Positions 18,387-29,266 of a stretch of DNA of 64,000 bases are shown one piece after another. Under the pieces are notes generated by a model. It saw only the letters and a list, made by a program, of their open reading frames with translations, made no database searches and was not told where the DNA came from. This stretch comes from Streptomyces uncialis (GTDB lineage Bacteria > Actinomycetota > Actinomycetes > Streptomycetales > Streptomycetaceae): the NCBI RefSeq assembly GCF_036250755.1, contig NZ_CP109583.1, positions 3,410,001-3,474,000 of the forward strand. The letters run 5' to 3'. Position 1 is the first letter of the stretch. Each line of letters begins with the position of its first letter. The translations under genes and the position numbers were made by a program.

Positions 18387-19088
18387 TCAGAACCGCAGGT
18401 ACTTGCGCATCCGGTCGCTGGTGGCCGGGTTCGCCAGGGCGTTGGCGACCCGGCGGCCCTTGCGCGCCCTGGCCTCGATGTTGCCGAGGGCGGAGATCCC
18501 GTCGACGTAGACCACCGGCGCGTCCGGGTCGGGCGAATCGAGGCTGTCCACCTCGAAGTTGCCGAGCACACCGCCCCCGTTGCCGCGCAGCGAGATGTTC
18601 TCCGGGACGGTTATCTCGACATTGCCGAAGAGGCAGAACGCCTTGACGACGACCTGCCGGTGCTCGAAGACCGCCTCGCTCAGGTCGATCTCGACGCTGC
18701 CGAAGACCGCGTACGCGTGGGTGCGCCGGGAGACGCGCCAGCGGCCCCGGCGGACACTGCTGCTGAACACCGCGACGAGGTTCTCGTCCGGCGCGGGCGG
18801 CACGGCCCCGGAGTCCGGGCGGTTGGGGGCGGGGTGCGCGGGCCGGACGTGCGGGTGTCCGGCGCCGTCCGGGGAGGGCAGGTCCCGTACGTACGGTTCG
18901 AGTTCGGTGACGGTCTTGGCGCGGTACACGCCCTCGACCCGCTCGGCGTGCTCGTCGGAGGTGATCCGCCCCTCGCCCAGCGCGTCACGGAGGATGTCGG
19001 CGATCCGGTCCCGGTCGGCGTCCGAGGCGCGGAGCTCCACGGGCGGCGGATCGGCGGTCGGTTCCTGGCGGCGCTTTTCGAGGTCCAC
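18387..19088 (-). CDS. DUF1707 protein with LiaF-like C-terminal domain
   Basis: 233 residues. An N-terminal DUF1707 segment (ELRASDADRDRIADILRDAL, GEGRITSDEHAERV) resembles a short SHOCT-like helical domain. A Pro-rich linker leads to repeats of beta-strand type (YAVFGSVEIDLSEA, FCLFGNVEITVPENI, GVLGNFEVDS) like the cell-wall-active antibiotic response (LiaF-type) domain. No membrane helix. The GTG at 19088 lacks a ribosome site; a TAATCT box six bases upstream suggests a leaderless message. Function unknown; perhaps envelope stress. Confidence 0.85.
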   Translation of the reverse strand: MDLEKRRQEPTADPPPVELRASDADRDRIADILRDALGEGRITSDEHAERVEGVYRAKTVTELEPYVRDLPSPDGAGHPHVRPAHPAPNRPDSGAVPPAPDENLVAVFSSSVRRGRWRVSRRTHAYAVFGSVEIDLSEAVFEHRQVVVKAFCLFGNVEITVPENISLRGNGGGVLGNFEVDSLDSPDPDAPVVYVDGISALGNIEARARKGRRVANALANPATSDRMRKYLRF

Positions 19089-19399
19089 GGCCTCAGATTA
19101 CCCAGACGCGATAGATCGCGACTAGGGGGCCGCGCCGGTCGGATGCCCCGGCGCACGACCACTTCGGCCGAACCCGCCGACAGCCCCGTCCCCGTACGGC
19201 ATGCTGTCCGGCACCCCGGCACCCCCGTACGGAGTCCGGGCGCGTCCCGTACGGCGTCCGGCGGCCGGTCCTTGAGCCGAAAGCCACGGTCAGACAGACG
19301 CACCCACCCCCACCACGGTTGTCCGGGGCCCCGGATTACGCTGTAGGGTGCGCCGCCGACGGAGGTGCGCCGCTTGTCTTTTAGTGAGGAATAGGCGTT
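19089..19399. other. Divergent intergenic region, DUF1707 gene / class I fumarase
   Basis: No gene seen. Left edge holds the DUF1707 promoter (TAATCT on the minus strand at 19095-19100 and the palindrome at 19107-19120). Right edge holds the fumarase ribosome site GTGAGGAATAGG before ATG 19400; a weak TAGGGT at about 19344 could be its -10. Confidence 0.4.
19095..19120 (-). promoter_or_regulatory. Leaderless -10 with palindrome CGCGAT-AG-ATCGCG
   Basis: The palindrome CGCGATAGATCGCG (19107-19120) has perfect 6-bp arms around AG. On the minus strand TAATCT follows it and ends six bases before the DUF1707 GTG. The palindrome would overlap the -35 region, a common place for a repressor site. 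Confidence 0.5.
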
Positions 19400-21067
<1,668 letters not shown>

Positions 21068-21212
21068 GCCGCCGCACGGGGGAGCGCCGGCTCCCCCGCC
21101 CGGGGCATCTCCGGTGTCCGCCGGCGGTCGGGGGGCAGGGGAATAGCGGGAACAGGACAACCGCTCACCCTTGCGGGAACTCTGACCGACCGGCTCTGGA
21201 GGTAGTACCACG

Positions 21213-22643
<1,431 letters not shown>

Positions 22644-22667
22644 CCCCACCCGACCCCTACCCGGGCC

Positions 22668-23600
22668 CGCCCCTGCGGTTCCCCGCGCCGGACGCACTCG
22701 TTCCTGTGCGGGTCGCTCGTGGGATGCGCAGTTCCCCGCGCCCCTGGGTCTGTCCGGGCGGGCGTACGTGTTCCCTGTGCCGTCGCTCGCTGGGTGCGCA
22801 GTTCCCCGCGCCCCTAGGGTTCCCCACCTGGACGTACTTGTTCCCGTGCAGGTACTCCGGGGGTGCGCAGTTCCCCGCGCCCCTGGGGTTCCCCACCTGG
22901 ACGTACTTGTTCCCGTGCAGGTACTCCGGGGGTGCGCAGTTCCTCGCGCCCCTGGGTTTGTCCGGCTGGGCGTACTTGTTCCCGTGCGGGTACTCCGGGG
23001 GTGCGCAGTTCCCCGCGCCCCTGGGTTTGTCCGGGTGAGCGAAATTGTTCCTGTGCGGGTCGCTTGTGGAGTGCGCAGTTCCCCGCGCCCCTAGGGTCGC
23101 CTGTGCTGGGCGGACTCGTTCCTGTGCCGTCGCTCGGTGGGTGCGCGGTTCCTCGCGCCCCTGGGGGTGCCGCCTGGTCTGGGGCGGTCGGGTGCGGGCG
23201 GCAGCTGACCGGCGACGGATCGAGAGCCCCGAAAGGGGCGCGGGGAACTGCGCGAAGACGAGAGCAGCCCCGCACCCGAAGAGCAACGGATCGGGGCAGC
23301 ATCCAGGGGCGCGGGGAACGGCGCAAAACCACGGAGTACCTGCACGGGGAACAAGTACGTCCCCCGGGCAGACCCAGGGGCGCGAGGAACCGCGCACCCC
23401 ACGAGCGACCCGCACAGGAACAGGTACGCCCGGCACAGGAAACCCAGGGGCGCGGGGAACTGCGCACCCACCGGGTGACGGCACGGGAACAAGTACGTCC
23501 AGGTGGGGAACCCTAAGGGGCGCGAGGAACCGCGCATCCCACGGGCGACCCGCACGGGAACAAGTACGACCACCCGGGCAGACCCAGGGGCGCGGGGACG
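22668..23600. repeat. Array 2: ~70-bp repeats, 7 forward then 6 inverted units
   Basis: Forward cores begin near 22724, 22794, 22863, 22932, 23001, 23071 and 23141, with a partial one before them at about 22675. Inverted cores begin near 23234, 23305, 23376, 23446, 23516 and 23586, the last truncated. Period 69-71 bases. Same unit as array 1, with CTGGACGTACTTGTTCC and GTGCAGGTACTCC variants. Here the flanking genes (fumC and DUF402) run the same way, so the array follows fumC and precedes the DUF402 promoter. Confidence 0.93.
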
Positions 23601-23732
23601 GGTGGGTGTGCGGGCGTATCTGGGGCGCGGGCCGCCGGACGCGGGCGCCGGGGCGGGGCGGGACGTGGGGCTCGGGCCTCCCCGGACGGGGGTTCGTGGG
23701 GGATTTCCCGCGCGCCGCGCGAGGGCGGCTCC

Positions 23733-23738
23733 TAGTAT
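23733..23738 (+). promoter_or_regulatory. -10 like TAGTAT, probable leaderless start
   Basis: TAGTAT ends six bases before the ATG at 23745, and there is no ribosome site. The best -10 match among the candidate leaderless genes here. Confidence 0.5.
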
Positions 23739-23744
23739 CTGGGC

Positions 23745-24422
23745 ATGGCAGGCGAGAACGAGGTACGTGGGCGGGGGGAGCCGTGGCGTGCGGGGACCCG
23801 GATCCTGTGGCGGTACCGGGCGAACGGCGGGGACGGTTTCCACATCTGCCGGCCGGTCACCGTCGTCCAGGACACCCCCGACCTGCTGGCCGCGTGGATG
23901 GCCCCCGGCACGGAATGCGTCCGTCCGGTGCTCACCGACGGCACCCCCCTGCACGCGGAACCGCTGGCCACCCGCTACACCAAGCCCCGTACCGTCCGCC
24001 GGGACCACTGGTCGGGCGCCGGGGTGCTGAAGCTGGCCCGGCCCGGGGAACCCTGGTCGGTGTGGCTGTTCTGGTACCCCGACTGGCGGTTCAAGAACTG
24101 GTACGTGAATCTGGAGGAGCCACGGGTCCGCTGGGACGGCGGGGTGGATTCGGAGGACCATTTCCTGGACATCTCCGTACGCCCCGACCGAAGCTGGCAG
24201 TGGCACGACGAGGACGAGTTCGCGCAGGCACAGCGGGCCGGGCTGATGGGCCCGCGGCAGGCGCGGCGGGTGAGGGAGGCGGGAGACGCGGCGGTCGAGG
24301 TGATCAGGAGCTGGGGTCCGCCGTTCGCGGACGGCTGGCCCGGCTGGCGGCCCGATCCGGCATGGCCGATTCCGGCCTTGCCGGACAACTGGGATCGCAC
24401 CCCCGCGCAAGTGTCCTCATGA
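23745..24422 (+). CDS. DUF402 domain protein
   Basis: 225 residues. The DUF402 fold is visible: FHICRPVTVVQDTPDLLAAW, then WSVWLFWYPDWRFKNWYVNL, then GVDSEDHFLDISVRPD and WHDEDEF. Members are acidic metal-binding hydrolases, some acting on nucleoside di- or triphosphates; the specific substrate is unknown. The Asp/Glu pattern looks intact. ATG 23745 is likely leaderless. Confidence 0.85.
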   Translation: MAGENEVRGRGEPWRAGTRILWRYRANGGDGFHICRPVTVVQDTPDLLAAWMAPGTECVRPVLTDGTPLHAEPLATRYTKPRTVRRDHWSGAGVLKLARPGEPWSVWLFWYPDWRFKNWYVNLEEPRVRWDGGVDSEDHFLDISVRPDRSWQWHDEDEFAQAQRAGLMGPRQARRVREAGDAAVEVIRSWGPPFADGWPGWRPDPAWPIPALPDNWDRTPAQVSS

Positions 24423-24515
24423 GACCCTTGATGTGCCCCCATGGTTCAAACGTAGGATCGTCCTCCGCAAGGGCGCACAGCAGCAACTCCTTGGGCTTGC
24501 GCGAGGGCTGACAGG

Positions 24516-25220
24516 ATGTCATCGAGGGGTGGCCAGAGCGTGAGCGAGCGCGACGAGGCGTACGACGGGTTCGGCGATGCCGCACCCGACCGCACAGGTC
24601 AGGCCGAGGCGTTCGACGCCATCGGTGGACGGTACGACGACGCGTTCCCCCATAAGGAGGGGCAGGTCACCGCGGTGGGACGGCTGCTGGCCGAGCTGCC
24701 GGACAAGGCGCGCGTCCTGGACGTGGGCTGCGGCACCGGCGTGCCGACGGCCCGCCAGCTGATGGACGCGGGACACTCCGTGACCGGGGTGGACCTCTCC
24801 GAGGGGATGCTGGAGCTCGCGAGGGCCCATGTCCCGGAGGCCGAGTTCCTGCACCGGGACCTGGCCTCGCTGCGCGTCGAGGGGCCGGGCGGACTGGGCC
24901 GCTTCGACGGGATCACCTGCTTCTTCACACTGCTGATGCTGCCCCGCGCCGAAATACCCTATGCGCTGAGGCAGTTCCACCGGCTCCTCAAGCCGGACGG
25001 TGTCCTGGCGCTGTCGATGGTCGAGGCCGACCTCGACGACGCCGAGATCCCGTTCATGAGCCACTACATCCGCGTGTCCGGCTTCCTGCGCGACGAGCTG
25101 CGCGAGGTGGTGCGGGAGGCGGGCTTCGAGATCACCGCGGAGGAGCTGCACTCGTACGCGCCCGCCAGGGCGGACGCACCACCCGAGCACCAACTGTTCC
25201 TCAACTGCCGACGCACCTGA
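24516..25220 (+). CDS. Class I SAM-dependent methyltransferase
   Basis: 234 residues. Motif I is RVLDVGCGTGVPTARQLMDA, the Asp of motif II is in VTGVDLSEGMLELAR, and the Rossmann core continues to ITCFFTLLMLPRAEIPYAL. The C-terminal half forms a substrate cap of no recognised type, so the acceptor molecule is unknown. ATG 24516 is used; a GTG at 24540 (VSERDEAYDG) is an alternative. It precedes the phosphatase gene by 54 bases and may be transcribed with it. Confidence 0.9.
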   Translation: MSSRGGQSVSERDEAYDGFGDAAPDRTGQAEAFDAIGGRYDDAFPHKEGQVTAVGRLLAELPDKARVLDVGCGTGVPTARQLMDAGHSVTGVDLSEGMLELARAHVPEAEFLHRDLASLRVEGPGGLGRFDGITCFFTLLMLPRAEIPYALRQFHRLLKPDGVLALSMVEADLDDAEIPFMSHYIRVSGFLRDELREVVREAGFEITAEELHSYAPARADAPPEHQLFLNCRRT

Positions 25221-25274
25221 TCACCGTGTGCCGCGCGGTTCCACCCGGCACCCGCCAGGTGACCGCTTGACCGC

Positions 25275-27485
25275 GTGGCGCGCAGCCCCGGACGGACGGA
25301 TTCGACACGCGTGACGGAGCATCCACTGCCCTCAGAGGGCCGCCAGTACGGTACGGCCGGTCCTCCCGCCCCCGTGGACCCCCGCGGGGCACTGCTGCGT
25401 GCCCAGGCGTCGCCGGACCCGAGCGTTCCGGGGACGGCGTCCGCGATGCCGTCCCAGCCCCGCTCCGGCGGGGCCCGCGGCGGCGCGGACCCCGAACCCG
25501 CCTCCGGCGCGGAACACGCCCAGCCGAGCCCCGAGGGGTCCGGCGGGCGGGTCCGGTCCGGGCCCCGCCCCGACCCCGGCGGGCTGCCCGCCGAGGAGGG
25601 CCCGGCGCGGCACGACGGCGCCCGCGCGGAGCCGCAGACCACCCGCAGCGACCCGGAGGGCCCCACGGAACACGGTGAGAGCGTGCCGCGCGACCCGAAG
25701 GACGCGGCGGCCCCCGGGCCGCCCGGTGGGGTGGAGCGCCGGGGCGGCGCGCCGTCCGGCGGGCCCGCCGGGGTGACGCATATGCGGCGGGACGGTGACC
25801 GGCTGCGGTTCGTGGGCGCGGCGACCCGGCGGATCGCCCGCGGGCTGGACCTGGACGAGATCGTGATGGGGCTGTGCCGGGCGACCGTGCCGACCTTCTC
25901 CGACGCGATCCTGGTCTATCTGCGGGACCCGCTGCCCGTGGGTGACGAGCGGCCGACCGGCCCGGTGGTGCTGCGGCTGCGCCGGACCGACCGTATCCCC
26001 GAGGACCGGGACACCGAGGCGGGCACCCTGCCCGCCATCCAGCTCGACCTGGAGGCCACCGGGACCACGGAGCTGTGCACCGTACGGCCGGGCGGGGCGC
26101 TCGCCGAGGTGCTGCGCGGGGTGCGGCCGGTGTTCGCGGACGCCGCGCAGGACGCGCTGCCCGAGCTGCTCGGTGAGGCCCGTACCGTGCCGAACGGCCG
26201 GCACACGATCCTCGCGCCGCTGCGCGGACGCCGCCGGGTGATCGGCGCGGCGATCTTCCTGCGCCGCCCCGACCGTCCCGCGTTCGACTCCGAGGACCTG
26301 CTGGTGGCGGCGCAGCTCGCCACGCACAGCGCGCTCGGTATCGACAAGGCGGTGCTGTACGGGCGGGAGGCGTACATCGCGGACGAGCTCCAGCGGACGA
26401 TGCTGCCGGAGACCCTGCCCCGGCCGACGGGGGTGCGGCTCGCGTCGCGCTATCTCCCGGCCGCGGAGACGGCCCGGGTGGGCGGTGACTGGTACGACGC
26501 GATCCCGCTGCCCGGCAGCCGGGTCGCGCTGGTCGTCGGTGATGTGATGGGTCACTCCATGACATCGGCGGCGATCATGGGGCAGCTGCGGACGACCGCG
26601 CAGACCCTGGCGGGTCTGGATCTGCCGCCGCAGGAGGTGCTGCACCATCTGGACGAACAGGCGCAGCGGCTCGGGCACGACCGGATGGCGACGTGTCTCT
26701 ACGCGGTGTACGACCCGGTATCGCACCGGATCACGATCGCCAACGCGGGCCATCCGCCGCCGGTGCTGCTGCATCTGGGCGGGAAGGCCGAGGTGCTGCG
26801 GGTGCCCGCCGGTGCGCCGATCGGGGTCGGCGGGGTCGACTTCGAGGCGGTGGAGCTGGACGCGCCGGCCGGGGCGACGCTGCTGCTGTACACGGACGGG
26901 CTGGTGGAGTCGCGGCTGCGGGACGTGGTCGCGGGCATCGAGCAGCTGCGGGCCCGGCTGGAGGCGACCGCGCAGCTCACGGGTCCCGATCACGCGCCGC
27001 CGCTGGAAGCGCTGTGCGACGAGGTCCTGGACATGCTGGGGCCCGGGGACCGCGACGACGACATCGCGCTGCTGGCGGCCCGTTTCGACGGGATCGCGCC
27101 GAGCGACGTGGCGTACTGGTTCCTCGAACCGGAGGACCGGGCGCCCAGCCGGGCCCGGCGCCTCGCCCGGGGCGCCCTGAAGCGGTGGGGCCTGGAGGAT
27201 CTGTCGGACTCGGTGGAGCTGCTGGTCAGTGAGGTGGTGACGAACGCGGTGCGGTACGCGTCGCGGCCGGTGACGCTGCGGCTGCTGCGGACCGATGTGC
27301 TGCGCTGCGAGGTCGGTGACGACGTACCGCAGCTGCCCCGGCTGCGGCAGGCGCGGGCGACCGACGAGGGCGGCCGTGGGCTGTACCTGGTGAACAAGCT
27401 GGCGCGGCGGTGGGGCGCGACCCGGCTGAGCACGGGCAAGGTCGTGTGGTTCGAGCTGGCGCGGAACCAGTCCCCGCCCGGCTGA
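25275..27485 (+). CDS. GAF - SpoIIE phosphatase - HATPase anti-sigma regulator
   Basis: 736 residues. An acidic, Pro/Gly-rich disordered N-terminus (about 170 residues) precedes a GAF sensor (RRIARGLDLDEIVMGLCRAT through LATHSALGIDKAVLY). A PP2C/SpoIIE domain follows (ELQRTMLPETLPRP, GGDWYDAIPLPGSR, VGDVMGHSM, LLLYTDGLVES, RDDDIALLAARF). The C-terminus is a HATPase_c of the SpoIIAB/RsbW kind (LVSEVVTNAVRYASRPV, EGGRGLYLVNKLARRWG). Such proteins switch sigma factors by phosphorylating and dephosphorylating anti-anti-sigma partners. A GTG at 25311 is an alternative start. Confidence 0.92.
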   Translation: MARSPGRTDSTRVTEHPLPSEGRQYGTAGPPAPVDPRGALLRAQASPDPSVPGTASAMPSQPRSGGARGGADPEPASGAEHAQPSPEGSGGRVRSGPRPDPGGLPAEEGPARHDGARAEPQTTRSDPEGPTEHGESVPRDPKDAAAPGPPGGVERRGGAPSGGPAGVTHMRRDGDRLRFVGAATRRIARGLDLDEIVMGLCRATVPTFSDAILVYLRDPLPVGDERPTGPVVLRLRRTDRIPEDRDTEAGTLPAIQLDLEATGTTELCTVRPGGALAEVLRGVRPVFADAAQDALPELLGEARTVPNGRHTILAPLRGRRRVIGAAIFLRRPDRPAFDSEDLLVAAQLATHSALGIDKAVLYGREAYIADELQRTMLPETLPRPTGVRLASRYLPAAETARVGGDWYDAIPLPGSRVALVVGDVMGHSMTSAAIMGQLRTTAQTLAGLDLPPQEVLHHLDEQAQRLGHDRMATCLYAVYDPVSHRITIANAGHPPPVLLHLGGKAEVLRVPAGAPIGVGGVDFEAVELDAPAGATLLLYTDGLVESRLRDVVAGIEQLRARLEATAQLTGPDHAPPLEALCDEVLDMLGPGDRDDDIALLAARFDGIAPSDVAYWFLEPEDRAPSRARRLARGALKRWGLEDLSDSVELLVSEVVTNAVRYASRPVTLRLLRTDVLRCEVGDDVPQLPRLRQARATDEGGRGLYLVNKLARRWGATRLSTGKVVWFELARNQSPPG

Positions 27486-27541
27486 CCGCCGGTCCCGTGG
27501 CCGTGGGAGGGGTCCCACGGCCACGGGAGCCCTCCCACCGC

Positions 27542-27582
27542 CGGAGCGTGGCCAAATGCCACCGTCGGAGCGTGGCCAAATG
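27542..27582. repeat. Direct repeat upstream of catalase gene
   Basis: CGGAGCGTGGCCAAATG occurs at 27542-27558 and again at 27566-27582, a 24-base step (about two helical turns). It lies 109-149 bases upstream of the catalase GTG, where a regulator binding two sites on one face of the helix would be expected. Confidence 0.7.
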
Positions 27583-27690
27583 TTGCCGACAGCCCGTCGG
27601 CGGAGTTGACTGGCGTGGTGGACGAAGCGCCCACACCCCGGGGGACATCCCCCCGTGTCCCCCGGCACCCTCACGCATGGGAGGACGCTC

Positions 27691-29154
27691 GTGACCGAGG
27701 CACCGAAACCCGCCCCGTACACGACGAACAACGCCGGTATCCCCGTCGAGAGCGACGAGCACTCGCTGACCGTGGGCCCGGACGGCCCGGTACTGCTCCA
27801 GGACCACTATCTGATCGAGAAGATGGCCCAGTTCAACCGGGAGCGGGTCCCGGAGCGGGTCGTGCACGCCAAGGGCAGCGGCGCGTACGGGTTCTTCGAG
27901 GTCACCAATGACGTCAGCCAGTTCACCAAGGCCGATCTGTTCCAGCCGGGCAAGCGGACTCAGATGCTGGCGCGGTTCTCCACGGTCGCCGGTGAGCAGG
28001 GCTCGCCCGACACCTGGCGCGACCCCCGGGGCTTCGCGCTGAAGTTCTACACCGAGCACGGCAACTACGACCTGGTCGGCAACAACACGCCGGTGTTCTT
28101 CGTGCGGGACTCGCAGAAGTTCCAGGACTTCATCCGCTCGCAGAAACGCCATCCGCGGACCGGGCTGCGCAACAACGACATGCAGTGGGACTTCTGGACG
28201 CTCTCCCCGGAGACGGCCCACCAGGTCACCTGGCTGATGGGCGACCGGGGCGTCCCGAAGACGTACCGCCACATGAACGGCTACAGCTCGCACACGTACA
28301 TGTGGGTGAACGCGGGCGGGGAACGGTTCTGGGTCAAGTACCACATGAAGACCGACCAGGGCATCGACTTCCTGACCCAGGAGGAGGCCGACGAGCTGGC
28401 GGGCACCGACGCGGACAAGCACCGCCGGGACCTGTACGAGTCGATCGAGTCCGGTGACGCGCCGTCGTGGACGATGCACGTCCAGATCATGCCGTTCGAG
28501 GACGCGGCGGACTACCGCTTCAACCCGTTCGACCTGACCAAGGTGTGGCCGCACGGCGACTACCCGCTGATCGAGGTCGGCCGGATGACGCTGGACCGCA
28601 ACCCGGAGGACTACTTCGTCCATATCGAGCAGGCCGCGTTCGAGCCGTCGAACATGGTGCCCGGGATCGGTCCGTCGCCCGACAAGATGCTGCTCGGCCG
28701 GCTCTTCTCGTACCCGGACACCCACCGGTACCGGATCGGCCCGAACTACGCGCAGCTCCCGCCGAACCGGCCGCACTCGCCGGTCGCCTCGTACGCGAAG
28801 GACGGTCCGATGCGTTACGCGCCCGCCCGGGTGGGCGCGGTGTACGCGCCCAACTCGTACGGCGGTCCGGCGGCGGACACGGAGCGGTTCGGGGAGGTCG
28901 CGGGCTGGGCGTCGGCCGGGGAGATGGTCCGGGAGGCGTACGCGCTGCACCGCGAGGACGACGACTGGGGCCAGGCGGGCACGATGGTCCGTGAGGTGCT
29001 GGACGACGCGGCCCGGGACCGGCTGGTGTCGAACATCAGCGGGCATCTGAAGGCCGGGGTGAGCCGTCCGGTGCTGGACCGGGCGATCCAGTACTGGCGC
29101 AATGTCGACAAGGACCTGGGCGACCGGGTCGCGGCCAACGTCAACGGCGGCTGA
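27691..29154 (+). CDS. Monofunctional haem catalase
   Basis: 487 residues, small-subunit clade 3 size. Decomposes hydrogen peroxide in the cytoplasm. The catalytic His is in [16 protein letters not shown], the Asn in [12 protein letters not shown], and the haem-ligand Tyr in [16 protein letters not shown]. The GTG at 27691 is preferred over 27655 because GGAGG sits 6 bases upstream. Expression may depend on the direct repeat in its promoter region. No catR-type regulator is adjacent; OxyR is encoded about 9 kb away. Confidence 0.96.
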   Translation: MTEAPKPAPYTTNNAGIPVESDEHSLTVGPDGPVLLQDHYLIEKMAQFNRERVPERVVHAKGSGAYGFFEVTNDVSQFTKADLFQPGKRTQMLARFSTVAGEQGSPDTWRDPRGFALKFYTEHGNYDLVGNNTPVFFVRDSQKFQDFIRSQKRHPRTGLRNNDMQWDFWTLSPETAHQVTWLMGDRGVPKTYRHMNGYSSHTYMWVNAGGERFWVKYHMKTDQGIDFLTQEEADELAGTDADKHRRDLYESIESGDAPSWTMHVQIMPFEDAADYRFNPFDLTKVWPHGDYPLIEVGRMTLDRNPEDYFVHIEQAAFEPSNMVPGIGPSPDKMLLGRLFSYPDTHRYRIGPNYAQLPPNRPHSPVASYAKDGPMRYAPARVGAVYAPNSYGGPAADTERFGEVAGWASAGEMVREAYALHREDDDWGQAGTMVREVLDDAARDRLVSNISGHLKAGVSRPVLDRAIQYWRNVDKDLGDRVAANVNGG

Positions 29155-29199
29155 CGGACCCACCGCCGCGCGAACCCCCTCGGCAGGAGGGACAGCAAG

Positions 29200-29242
29200 G
29201 CGCCCGGTCCCGTGTCCGGTGTTCCGGTACGGGTCCGGGCGC
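29200..29242. terminator. Bidirectional hairpin between catalase and PBP genes
   Basis: GCGCCCGGTCCCGT (29200-29213) pairs with ACGGGTCCGGGCGC (29229-29242) with one T-T mismatch, 15-base loop. Located between convergent genes. Confidence 0.7.
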
Positions 29243-29266
29243 TCTGGCGTGCCGTGCGGCCGGGGC

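Noticed and set aside
22700..23600. Possible CRISPR array because of regular 70-base spacing
   Set aside because: The intervals are themselves conserved between units, orientation switches halfway, and no cas genes are nearby.
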